A stretch of 6,092 nucleotides of DNA from an uncultured Eubacteriales bacterium (GCA_902803185.1 CADCOV010000163.1:1-6092), one strand, 5' to 3'. Counted from the first letter of the stretch, positions 1-5,847 are shown. Numbers and translations: made by a program. Notes: a model not told the origin generated them from the sequence alone.

Positions 1-2
1 CC

Positions 3-647
3 CAGTACATCCTCTTCGACAACACCAACCGCCTCGGCGCCGTATATAACGGAGAGGCCTCCGTGGCCCAGGTCAACCAGAACGCGTCCCACCGCACGCC
101 GATCATCATCGGCATCGTCGTGGGCGTCGTCACCCTGATCCTGGCCACCATCCTCGCCGTCGCCCTCGGCGTGGCGGGCTGGCTCTACGGCAGAGACCGC
201 TGGGAACCGGACTTCAACTTCGACTACGACTGGGACGACGATGAGATCCGGGACGACAGCTTCGAGGATCCAACCTACATCGGCGATGAAGCTGACCTCG
301 GCGACTTCCACGTCTACATCGGCGACGCGGAAGCGGTCTACGGCGGTGACGGAGAAGACGCCGTCGCGGTCCACATCGAGTTCACGAATAACGGCAAAGA
401 GACCATGACCCCGCTGGACGCCCTGTGGGTGCGGGCCTACCAGGATGGCAACATGATGATGACCACCTGGCCGGATGACGATGTGCTCGACGACCTGAGG
501 GACGCCTACTTCGAGGATGTGGCGCCGGGAGAGACGGTGGAGTTCGTCGCCTGCTTCGTGCTGGAGGACGACCACTCCGACATCGAGGTCTACGTGTCCG
601 ACGTGGAGACCAACGACCAGCTGTACGTGAGCTATTCGTTCGAATAA
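3..647 (+). CDS. Membrane-anchored acidic protein with DUF5067-like domain (5' end probably outside window)
   Basis: Function unknown. Counting from the GTG at 63, residues 14-41 form one strongly hydrophobic membrane segment (starting TPIIIGIVVG). A very acidic linker follows at about 48-81, rich in Asp and Glu. A beta-rich domain at about 82-194 has features resembling the DUF5067/DUF4352 Ig-like families of Firmicutes surface proteins: HIEFTNNG at 104-111, a PGETVEF turn at 155-161 and a C-terminal VYVSD strand. The predicted topology is a short cytoplasmic N-terminus and an external domain. The frame is open, with gene-like GC-ending codons, back to base 3 and has no ATG there, so the true start probably lies upstream. 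The alternative is the GTG at 63, which has GGAG at 51-54 with 8-nt spacing. The gene converges with the rib operon and ends at a terminator. The domain assignment is from memory of the family pattern. Confidence 0.75.
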   Translation, partial: QYILFDNTNRLGAVYNGEASVAQVNQNASHRTPIIIGIVVGVVTLILATILAVALGVAGWLYGRDRWEPDFNFDYDWDDDEIRDDSFEDPTYIGDEADLGDFHVYIGDAEAVYGGDGEDAVAVHIEFTNNGKETMTPLDALWVRAYQDGNMMMTTWPDDDVLDDLRDAYFEDVAPGETVEFVACFVLEDDHSDIEVYVSDVETNDQLYVSYSFE

Positions 648-659
648 GTGACCAAAACC

Positions 660-689
660 AAAAGCCCGGGATCGATCCCGGGCTTTTTT
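660..689. terminator. Bidirectional intrinsic terminator between the acidic-protein gene and ribH
   Basis: A perfect palindrome has arms GCCCGGG (664-670) and CCCGGGC (677-683) around an ATCGAT loop. It extends to about 10 bp with the flanking A and T bases. Six T residues (684-689) follow on the + strand, 13 nt after the stop codon of the left gene. Read on the - strand, the tail is TTTTGGTTTT and the hairpin lies about 20 nt after the ribH stop codon. It can therefore end both converging transcripts, more strongly in the + direction. Confidence 0.9.
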
Positions 690-707
690 GCGTCTATGGG
701 CTGTTCC

Positions 708-1181
708 TTACATCTGCGCCAGCAGGTTCACCATCTCGATGGCGGAGAGGGCACAGTCGTAGCCTTTGTTGCCCGCCTTGGAGCCGGCCCGGGCGATGGC
801 CTGCTCGATGTTCTCGGTGGTCACGATGCCGAAGAGGGTCGGGACGCCGGTGGTGAGGGCCACTTGGGCGATGCCCTTGGAGACCTCGTTGCAGACGTAG
901 TCGTAGTGAGAGGTCTGGCCCCGGATCACGGCGCCGACGCAGATGACCGCGTCATACTTGCCGGAGGCCGCCATCTTCTGGGCCACCGTCGGGATCTCGA
1001 AGGCACCCGGACACCAGGCGGCGGTGATGTTCTGCTCCTCCACGCCGTGGCGGACCAGGCCGTCCACCGCGCCGCCCAGCAGCTTGTTCACGATGATCTC
1101 GTTGAACCGGGAGGCGACGATGCCCACCTTCATGCCCTCCGGGGCGACGACTTTTCCTTCTACATAGTTGATCTGGTTCAT
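708..1181 (-). CDS. ribH: 6,7-dimethyl-8-ribityllumazine synthase
   Basis: Cytosolic enzyme that condenses 5-amino-6-ribitylamino-uracil with 3,4-dihydroxy-2-butanone 4-phosphate to give lumazine, the penultimate riboflavin step. The product is 157 residues, normal for the family. Visible motifs are SRFNEI (24-29, substrate aromatic pocket), GAFEIP (59-64), GAVIRG (83-88, phosphate site), the catalytic His92 in QTSHYDYV, Arg131 and GNKG with Lys139. These match the conserved active-site positions of lumazine synthases, which normally assemble into pentamers or 60-mer capsids. The start at 1181 is chosen because AGAAAGGA lies 7 nt upstream. The earlier in-frame Met at 1217 would add 12 non-homologous residues and overlap ribBA. 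It is the last gene of the operon, 25 nt after the ribBA stop codon. Confidence 0.97.
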   Translation of the reverse strand: MNQINYVEGKVVAPEGMKVGIVASRFNEIIVNKLLGGAVDGLVRHGVEEQNITAAWCPGAFEIPTVAQKMAASGKYDAVICVGAVIRGQTSHYDYVCNEVSKGIAQVALTTGVPTLFGIVTTENIEQAIARAGSKAGNKGYDCALSAIEMVNLLAQM

Positions 1182-1206
1182 GGTAGTTTCCTTTCTGCCC
1201 CGCGGG

Positions 1207-2430
1207 CTATTCCTCAAATCTCAGTTCGTCCAGGATGTGTCCCATCCTGGTCTTTTTTGTCAAAAGATATTTGTAGTCGTACTTCTGGGCCTTGACTTCG
1301 ATTGGCACCCGCTCCTTGATGGTGAGGCCGAAGTCGGAGAGCCCGTAGACCTTGTCCGGGTTGTTGGTGAGGAGGCGGAGGCTCTTCGCCCCGAGGTCCC
1401 GCAGGATCTGGGCGCCCACCCAGTACTCCCGGAGATCCGCCGCGAAGCCCAGCTTCAGGTTGGCGTCCACCGTGTCGTAGCCCTGCTCCTGGAGGGCGTA
1501 GGCTTTGATCTTGTTGATGAGGCCGATGCCCCGGCCCTCCTGGCGCATGTAGAGGATGATGCCCCGGCCTTCCTTTTCGACGGCCCGCATGGCGTTCTGG
1601 AGCTGGAGGCCGCAGTCGCAGCGCAGGGAGCCGAAGGTGTCGCCGGTGAGGCATTCCGAGTGGACCCGGCAGAGCACGTCCTCGCCGTCCCCCAGGTCGC
1701 CCTTGACCAGCGCCACGTGGTGCTCGCCGGTGATGTCATTGATGTAGCCATAGAGATCAAAATCCCCATAGGCCGTCGGCAGCTTGGCCGCCGCCTCCCG
1801 GACCACGTGCTTCTCGTGGACCCGGCAGTAGTCCTGGAGCTCTTTGATCGTGATGAAGACGAGGCCGTACCGGTCCGCCAGCTCCCAGAGCTTCGGGGTG
1901 CGCATCATGGTGCCGTCGTCGTCCATGACCTCGCAGCAGACGCCGCACTGCTCCATGCCGGCCAGCCGCAAAAGGTCCACGGTGGCTTCCGTGTGGCCGT
2001 TCCTCGTCAGCACGCCGCCGTAGCGGGCGACCAGAGGGAACACGTGGCCCGGACGCCTCAGGTCCGTCGGCCGGGTCGCCGGATCCACGCACTTCATCAT
2101 GGTGTAGGACCGCTCCTCGGCGGAGATGCCGGTGGTGGTGTCCACGTGGTCGACGGAGACGGTGAAGGCGGTCTGGTGGTTGTCCGTGTTCTCGGCGACC
2201 ATCGGCGGCAGCCCCAGCCGGGCGGCGACCGCTGCGCTCATCGGCGTGCAGATCAGGCCCTTGGCGTGGACCGCCATGAAGTTGATGTTCTCCCGGGTGG
2301 CGAACTCGGCGGCGCAGATCATGTCCCCCTCGTTCTCCCGGTCCGGGTCGTCGGTGACCAAAATGATCTTCCCGGCTCGGAGGGCGTCGAGCGCCTCCTC
2401 GATGGTGTTATACTGTCTCTTTTCTTCCAT
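1207..2430 (-). CDS. ribBA: Bifunctional 3,4-dihydroxy-2-butanone 4-phosphate synthase / GTP cyclohydrolase II
   Basis: Starts both branches of riboflavin synthesis. The N-terminal RibB half (about 1-205) turns ribulose 5-phosphate into DHBP. The C-terminal RibA half (about 206-407) opens the GTP ring to the diaminopyrimidine. RibB signatures are [10 protein letters not shown] (27-36) and RNGHTEA (143-149). RibA signatures are the zinc cysteines Cys260, Cys271 and Cys273 in SEC...[14 protein letters not shown] (296-301), Asp332 and Arg334 (equivalent to E. coli Asp126 and Arg128), and RLLTNNPDK (352-360). Both active sites look intact, and 407 residues is the usual length for a fusion. The ATG has a perfect TAAGGAGG site 7 nt upstream. 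That site contains the TAA stop of ribE, so translation of the two genes is probably coupled. Confidence 0.97.
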   Translation of the reverse strand: MEEKRQYNTIEEALDALRAGKIILVTDDPDRENEGDMICAAEFATRENINFMAVHAKGLICTPMSAAVAARLGLPPMVAENTDNHQTAFTVSVDHVDTTTGISAEERSYTMMKCVDPATRPTDLRRPGHVFPLVARYGGVLTRNGHTEATVDLLRLAGMEQCGVCCEVMDDDGTMMRTPKLWELADRYGLVFITIKELQDYCRVHEKHVVREAAAKLPTAYGDFDLYGYINDITGEHHVALVKGDLGDGEDVLCRVHSECLTGDTFGSLRCDCGLQLQNAMRAVEKEGRGIILYMRQEGRGIGLINKIKAYALQEQGYDTVDANLKLGFAADLREYWVGAQILRDLGAKSLRLLTNNPDKVYGLSDFGLTIKERVPIEVKAQKYDYKYLLTKKTRMGHILDELRFEE

Positions 2431-2437
2431 GTCTATG

Positions 2438-2445
2438 CCTCCTTA
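2438..2445 (-). promoter_or_regulatory. Ribosome binding site of ribBA overlapping the ribE stop codon
   Basis: The sense-strand sequence TAAGGAGG is a full anti-16S match 7 nt before the ribBA ATG. Its first three bases are the ribE stop codon TAA (2443-2445). Ribosomes ending ribE therefore stop on the next gene's loading site, a layout that favours translational coupling. Confidence 0.9.
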
Positions 2446-3132
2446 GAAGCCGTGCTCGGCCAGATATTCCAGGGTGAGGGCAGGGGTGTCTGTTCGGCCC
2501 GCCGCAGCTGCGCCTCTGTCCGGTGTGCCGCTGCCCCCGCCCGCGTACGGCGCGAGCAGCTTCTCCACGTATTTTCCAATGATGTCGGTCTCCAGGTTCA
2601 CGACGTCCCCGGCCCTGCGGGTCAGCAGGGTGGTCTCTGCGCCGGTGTGGGGGATGATGCTGACCTTGAAGCTGCCCGCATCCACCGCCGCCACCGTCAG
2701 GCTGATGCCGTCGATGGCGATGGAGCCCTTCTCCACGATGTAGCGGAGGAGCTGCGGCGCCGCTTCGACCTCCACCCAGACCGCGTTCTCCTCTTTGGTG
2801 AGGGAGCGGATCCGGCCGGTGCCGTCGATGTGGCCGCTGACGATGTGGCCGCCGAACCGGCCGTCCGCCGTCATGGCCCGCTCCAGGTTGACTTTGTCGC
2901 CGGGTCTGAGCTGCCCCAGGCTGCTGCGGCGCACGGTCTCCGCCATGACGTCAGCGGTGAAGCCCTCCGACGTGAGGCGGGTCACGGTGAGGCAGACGCC
3001 GTTCACCGCGATGCTGTCGCCGATGTTGGTGCCCGCGAGGACCTTTGCTGCCCGGATTCCGATCTCACCGGAGCTGCCGGCAAGGTCGAGGCTCCGGACG
3101 GTCCCGGTCTCTTCTACGATTCCTGTGAACAT
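2443..3132 (-). CDS. ribE: Riboflavin synthase, alpha chain
   Basis: Performs the dismutation of two 6,7-dimethyl-8-ribityllumazine molecules to riboflavin plus the pyrimidine, which is recycled by RibH. The protein has the standard two lumazine-binding beta-barrel repeats. Repeat 1 (about 1-96) opens with MFTGIVEE and contains GVCLTV (45-50). Repeat 2 (about 97-193) contains GGHIVSGHIDG (94-104) and DGISLTV (141-147). The C-terminal helix LTLEYLAEHGF (219-229) is separated from repeat 2 by a roughly 20-residue Gly/Ala-rich linker, making 229 residues against about 200-215 usual. The ATG at 3132 lies 4 nt after GGAGG and inside the end of ribD (19-nt overlap). The symbol follows the ribE usage; in Bacillus nomenclature the gene is also called ribB or ribC-like, so symbols vary between sources. 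Confidence 0.96.
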   Translation of the reverse strand: MFTGIVEETGTVRSLDLAGSSGEIGIRAAKVLAGTNIGDSIAVNGVCLTVTRLTSEGFTADVMAETVRRSSLGQLRPGDKVNLERAMTADGRFGGHIVSGHIDGTGRIRSLTKEENAVWVEVEAAPQLLRYIVEKGSIAIDGISLTVAAVDAGSFKVSIIPHTGAETTLLTRRAGDVVNLETDIIGKYVEKLLAPYAGGGSGTPDRGAAAAGRTDTPALTLEYLAEHGF

Positions 3133-4265
3133 GATGCCTCCTTTTCTTCTGCTCCGGCCGTCCGGTAGGTGAGGAGCAGGTCCCCGCCGATCTGCTCGAT
3201 GGACACGAGTCGGAGCGGCCAGGCCTCCTCCGGCGATGCGACGCCGGCCCCCTCCACCGGAGAGAGCGCCCGGCCGCCGAAGATCTTCGGCGCCACAAAG
3301 ACGTCCACCTCGTTCACGATGCCTGCCCGGAGCGCGGCCTCGTTGATCCCGGCGCCCCCTTCGATCAAAAGGCTGTCGATTTTCCGTTCTCCGAGGAGCC
3401 GGGTGAGGGCTTTGAGGTCCGGCCTGCCGTCCCCGCCGGGGAGGGAGAGGACTTCCACACCGGCTGCCTCCAGGGCACTGCGGCGGTCCCGGAAAAAGGC
3501 CGCCTCTGCGCTATCCGCCTCCGGCGGCGCCCCGCAGACCGCGATGGTCTCGAACTCCTTTGCGGTCCGGACGATCTGGCTGGAGAGGGGGAGCCTGAGG
3601 CTGCTGTCGCAGATGAGGCGCACCGGGCTCCGCCCGCCCGGCAGCCGGCAGGTCAGCAGCGGATCGTCCGCCAGCACCGTGCCGATCCCCGCCAGGATCG
3701 CCATGTCCGCATGCCGCATCTCCTGCACCCTCCGCCGGGCCGCCTCCCCGGTGATCCACTTGGACGCGCCGGTGCGGGTCGCGATCTTGCCGTCCGCCGT
3801 CATCGCGTACTTCAGCCGGACGTAAGGGGTCCGGGTGGTGATGTAGTGGAAGAACACCGGGTTGATGGCGTCGCACTCCTCCCGGCAGAAGTCTTTGATC
3901 ACCTCGACGCCCGCCTCCTCGAGCTGCCGGAACCCGCCGCCGTCCACCTTCGGGTTCGGGTCCCGGGAGCCCACAAAGACCCGCGCGATCCTGTGCTCGA
4001 TGACCGCCAGGGTGCAGGGTGGCTGCTTCCCGTAGTGGCAGCAGGGCTCCATCGTCACGTACATGGTGGCCCCCGCCGCGTCCTCCGTCAGGTGCGCAAA
4101 GGCGTTCCGCTCCGCGTGCAGCTCCCCGCACCGCTCGTGGTATCCCTCGCCGATGATCCGGCCATCCTTCACGATGACTGCGCCCACCTTCGGGTTCGGA
4201 TGGCACCAGCCCTCACCCCGCTTCGCCAGCTCGATGGCCCTGAGCATGTATTCTCTGTCCGTCAT
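3114..4265 (-). CDS. ribD: Bifunctional diaminohydroxyphosphoribosylaminopyrimidine deaminase / 5-amino-6-(5-phosphoribosylamino)uracil reductase
   Basis: Second and third steps of the GTP branch. The N-terminal zinc deaminase (about 1-145) removes the pyrimidine amino group. The C-terminal NADPH-dependent reductase (about 147-370) reduces the ribosyl chain. The deaminase shows HPNPKVGAVIV (22-32), zinc ligands His50, Cys75 and Cys84, and the proton shuttle Glu52 in HAERNA. The PCCHYGKQPPC loop has Cys76 where Ser is commoner. The reductase shows LKYAMTADGKIA (151-162), SKWITG (168-173), GIGTVLADDPLLT (193-205) and LLIEGG (299-304). Length is 383 residues, typical. The start at 4265 is set by GGAGGG 8 nt upstream and by homology beginning at MTDREYML. 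The longer frame to 4403 only reads through the repeated leader. It is the first gene of the FMN-controlled operon and overlaps ribE by 19 nt. Confidence 0.97.
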   Translation of the reverse strand: MTDREYMLRAIELAKRGEGWCHPNPKVGAVIVKDGRIIGEGYHERCGELHAERNAFAHLTEDAAGATMYVTMEPCCHYGKQPPCTLAVIEHRIARVFVGSRDPNPKVDGGGFRQLEEAGVEVIKDFCREECDAINPVFFHYITTRTPYVRLKYAMTADGKIATRTGASKWITGEAARRRVQEMRHADMAILAGIGTVLADDPLLTCRLPGGRSPVRLICDSSLRLPLSSQIVRTAKEFETIAVCGAPPEADSAEAAFFRDRRSALEAAGVEVLSLPGGDGRPDLKALTRLLGERKIDSLLIEGGAGINEAALRAGIVNEVDVFVAPKIFGGRALSPVEGAGVASPEEAWPLRLVSIEQIGGDLLLTYRTAGAEEKEASCSQES

Positions 4266-4272
4266 GTTTTGT

Positions 4273-4278
4273 CCCTCC
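4273..4278 (-). promoter_or_regulatory. Ribosome binding site of ribD, next to a GC-rich hairpin
   Basis: Sense-strand GGAGGG lies 8 nt before the ribD ATG and fixes that start. The bases immediately upstream (4279-4292) form GGGGC-TCCG-GCCCC. Its CTCCG can instead pair with the CGGAG that contains the ribosome site, so two mutually exclusive folds either free or mask it. The site is directly visible; regulation by folding is inferred. Confidence 0.75.
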
Positions 4279-4417
4279 GGGGCCGGAGCCCCGCGTGTGA
4301 TGTAGTTGGGGCTTCGCCCCCTCTTTTGGTTCGGCCGGGGCAATGAAAAAGCTCCGCCTGTGGTTTGGACGGGGCCGGAGCCCCGTCCGTGATGCCGGGG
4401 CAACGAAAAAGCCCCGC
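4279..4417. repeat. Imperfect direct repeat inside the rib leader
   Basis: Block A, GGGGCCGGAGCCCCG on the + strand, occurs identically at 4279-4293 and 4371-4385. A GTGATG follows within a few bases in both cases. Block B, a 23-bp stretch beginning CCGGGGCAA and containing GAAAAAGC, occurs at 4335-4357 and 4395-4417 with two differences. The order A-B-A-B indicates duplication of one unit. The first + strand copy carries about 32 extra bases, including the GGGGCTTCGCCCC hairpin. Confidence 0.75.
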
Positions 4418-4432
4418 TTCCGAGAAGCAGGG
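4406..4432 (-). terminator. Intrinsic terminator in the rib leader (riboswitch attenuator)
   Basis: In the transcript, CCCTGCTTC (4432-4424) pairs over 9 bp, with one G-U, with GAAGCGGGG (4420-4412) around a TCG loop. C and five U residues (4410-4406) follow. It begins about 70 nt after the FMN aptamer and about 140 nt before ribD. This is the expected position for the terminator of a transcription-attenuating FMN riboswitch: FMN bound, termination; FMN low, read-through. Confidence 0.85.
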
Positions 4433-4502
4433 CAGGAAAAGCAAAACACTTCGATGGCCATCGCCGGCGTGGTAAGCCACCCGGTTCGCGCCATCAAAAA
4501 AT

Positions 4503-4610
4503 ATCTTCTTCCATCCAGACTGTACTGTCGGCTCCGGAATCACACCGGAATCATGCCTTTCGGCTCGCGGGCTCTACCGCCGGTCGGGAATCGCACCCTG
4601 CCCTGAAGAT
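4503..4610 (-). ncRNA. FMN riboswitch aptamer (RFN element)
   Basis: FMN-sensing RNA that controls the rib operon. Read on the - strand, P1 is closed by ATCTTC (4610-4605) and GAAGAT (4508-4503). Between them lie the hallmark RFN segments in the right order: CAGGGCAGGGTGCGATTCCC, ACCGGCGGTA, GAGCCCGCGAGC, a variable hairpin, GGTGTGATTCCGGAGCCGAC, then AGTCTGGATGGAAGAAG. All conserved junction motifs I know for the family are present, so it looks functional. It lies between the rib promoter and the leader terminator. No coding sequence overlaps it. Confidence 0.97.
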
Positions 4611-4636
4611 CTCGTTTTTTATTCGATTACGGTTAC

Positions 4637-4665
4637 AGAATACGCCTGCCGCAGGTGGATGTCAA
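4637..4665 (-). promoter_or_regulatory. Sigma-A promoter of the rib operon
   Basis: On the - strand, TTGACA (4665-4660, consensus -35) is followed by a 17-nt spacer and TATTCT (4642-4637, 4 of 6 to TATAAT). Transcription should start near 4630, about 20 nt before the riboswitch P1 helix. The promoter lies within the 92 bp between the stop codon of the upstream gene and the aptamer, so the operon probably has its own start rather than depending on read-through. Confidence 0.85.
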
Positions 4666-4683
4666 TAGTTTCCTGCGGCGGGC
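4644..4683. repeat. Inverted repeat around the rib promoter -35 box
   Basis: The arms GCCTGCCGCAGG (4644-4655) and CCTGCGGCGGGC (4672-4683) match at 11 of 12 positions. They enclose a 16-bp loop that contains the consensus -35 hexamer, and the left arm fills most of the promoter spacer. It starts 19 bp beyond the stop codon of the upstream gene. It could be an operator, or a hairpin that helps to end the upstream transcript; there is no T run, so a normal intrinsic terminator is unlikely. Confidence 0.7.
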
Positions 4684-4702
4684 TGGGTGCTTTGATCGGC
4701 GG

Positions 4703-5539
4703 TCAGCTCTGCAGCATCGGGATGAGCTGGCGGTCGATGACCATCTCGATCTCCTCCAAAGTGATGTGCCTGCCCGGCGGATCCGCAGTCAGGATCAGGT
4801 TGATGCCCGGCAGGATGCCGTTTTCCATGTAGAGCGTGAGCTTGTTTGATGTCGATGCTATGTAATTCAGTTGGTCCAACATGCCGAGATGCTCCCAATG
4901 GATCACCTTCATAAGCAACGTCATAAAGCTGAAATCAGGGCAGCGAGTTACGATTTTATCGCCGGGGGCTACTAATTCGATCTCCATATCGTAGCGGAAT
5001 GGGATCCCCCTTGCCTCCAAAGCACATCCAATCAAATATTCCGCATGGGAATGAACTTCTATACCGCTGGGAAGCAGGTACGTCCTTTGGTCATAGGGAA
5101 ATTGGTTCCTCTTGTATGGCGCTTTTGCCCAATCCTTTGTTGCTTGATTACTTGTGAAGGATAAGTTCTTCTCCAAAGGCCCGCGCCACGTCTTAGGTAA
5201 AGACGCAAGGATCGTATCCGGGTCGAATGGCATATAGGAAGACTGTATCAAAGTTGATAATAATTTGCGATCGTGATCCAAGGCTTTTTTCTGCTTTGCA
5301 TAAAAGCGGGACTGTAATACGGAAAGGGTGGCCGGATCCATATCTGTTCCCAACTCGATCAAAAGATCGCTGCCGTCTTGTCCTTTGCCGCGAAACCGCT
5401 TGTAATAAACGCTTTTGCCATCCTTCTTCCGAACTATGATTTCGCCTTTGCAATCGTCGGTGATCATACTATCCGCCTGTTCGGAGAGAAGCTCCATCAA
5501 ACAAATTCTGTTTTCTACTGTTTTTTGAAAATGATCCAT
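4703..5539 (-). CDS. PD-(D/E)XK nuclease-like protein of unknown role
   Basis: Function not established. Its 278 residues resemble a Clostridia family of uncharacterised proteins. The N-terminus (about 30-100) contains a YYKRFRGKG strand region followed by a Lys-rich helical stretch. A KAPYKRNQFPY motif sits at 139-149. The C-terminal domain has a nuclease-fold pattern: Glu167 in a SHAEYLIG helix, Pro201-Asp202 in CPDFSF, and Trp215-Glu216-His217 in IHWEHLGM. The usual Lys of the third motif is not at its canonical place, so activity is uncertain. The ATG at 5539 has AAAGGAG (5548-5554) 8 nt upstream. Third codon positions are clearly AT-richer than in the rib genes, particularly in the N-terminal half, suggesting acquisition by transfer. 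No methylase or other partner gene is next to it. The fold call is inferred from motif spacing and remembered family members. Confidence 0.65.
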   Translation of the reverse strand: MDHFQKTVENRICLMELLSEQADSMITDDCKGEIIVRKKDGKSVYYKRFRGKGQDGSDLLIELGTDMDPATLSVLQSRFYAKQKKALDHDRKLLSTLIQSSYMPFDPDTILASLPKTWRGPLEKNLSFTSNQATKDWAKAPYKRNQFPYDQRTYLLPSGIEVHSHAEYLIGCALEARGIPFRYDMEIELVAPGDKIVTRCPDFSFMTLLMKVIHWEHLGMLDQLNYIASTSNKLTLYMENGILPGINLILTADPPGRHITLEEIEMVIDRQLIPMLQS

Positions 5540-5582
5540 CTCTAATACTCCTTTGCTTTAACAAATTTTACCCCATGCCTAC

Positions 5583-5611
5583 AGTGTACTACAGGAAATG
5601 GCATTTGTAAA
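5583..5611 (-). promoter_or_regulatory. Probable sigma-A promoter of the PD-(D/E)XK-like gene
   Basis: On the - strand, TTTACA (5611-5606, 5 of 6 to the -35 consensus) is followed by a 17-nt spacer and TACACT (5588-5583, 4 of 6 to -10). The start would be near 5576, leaving about 37 nt of leader that includes the ribosome binding site. A 9-bp inverted repeat, AAATTTTAC (5563-5571) and GTAAAATTT (5607-5615), brackets it. Confidence 0.6.
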
Positions 5612-5677
5612 ATTTCCCCATTCTTTTGGCGAATATAAAATTATTTTGAGTTTGGCTGCCAGGTATAAGGCGTTCCC

Positions 5678-5785
5678 AGGGCCTACTCCCCAGGGAATCG
5701 GCCAGAGAAAGGCCATCAACCTGAAGGCGTAGTTCCATCTTCAGGTAGAAGACGATCTTAGGGCCGATTCCCCAGGGAATCGGCC
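5678..5785. repeat. Pair of 26-bp palindromic direct repeats between divergent promoters
   Basis: Two 26-bp copies (5678-5703 and 5760-5785) differ at only two positions and are 82 bp apart. Both contain TCCCCAGGGAATCGGCC. The right copy is a perfect inverted repeat, GGCCGATTCCC and GGGAATCGGCC with a CA centre; the left copy has two arm mismatches. Between them, ACCTGAAG (5719-5726) and CTTCAGGT (5739-5746) form a further 8-bp inverted repeat. No protein-coding frame of merit crosses the element, and neither predicted transcript includes it. The rest of the 5540-5900 gap holds only the two promoters. Confidence 0.75.
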
Positions 5786-5847
5786 GCCAAAAGCCGCCCA
5801 ACCTGCGCAACACGCCGCCTCCAGCACACCTTTGATCGCCTCGACCC

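Larger units (their letters stand above)
4266..4502 (-). promoter_or_regulatory. ribD leader downstream of the FMN aptamer (expression platform and repeated hairpins)
   Basis: This 237-nt non-coding stretch joins the aptamer to ribD. In transcript order it holds a perfect 12-nt palindrome CGATGGCCATCG (4452-4463) and the intrinsic terminator (4406-4432). A 9-bp hairpin with a TCCG loop follows (4367-4388), then GGGGC-GAA-GCCCC (4308-4320), and finally GGGGC-TCCG-GCCCC (4279-4292) touching the ribosome binding site. Two sequence blocks occur twice in the same order, so part of it looks like a diverged tandem duplication. Frames open across this stretch have no homology and are not called as genes. 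The exact antiterminator partner was not identified by eye. Confidence 0.7.

Noticed and set aside
15..48. Possible promoter (TATATA near 42-47) before the GTG at 63
   Set aside because: No -35 box at the right spacing, and the stretch reads as coding sequence in frame with the downstream gene.
648..1295. + strand open frame opposite ribH
   Set aside because: It runs through the terminator and opposite ribH, has no recognisable domain, and has no start signal of its own.
1168..3168. Long + strand open frame of 666 codons opposite ribBA and ribE
   Set aside because: Antisense shadow caused by the high GC content; its product is low-complexity, and the opposite strand encodes clear enzymes with intact motifs.
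4266..4403. A 46-residue N-terminal extension of RibD in the open frame up to 4403
   Set aside because: It translates the hairpin repeats, has no family homology, and ribD has a good ribosome site just before the Met at 4265.
4495..4500. Run of six U right after the aptamer as a terminator tail
   Set aside because: The preceding stem is the riboswitch P1 helix itself (AT-containing, long-range), and a far better terminator follows at 4406-4432.
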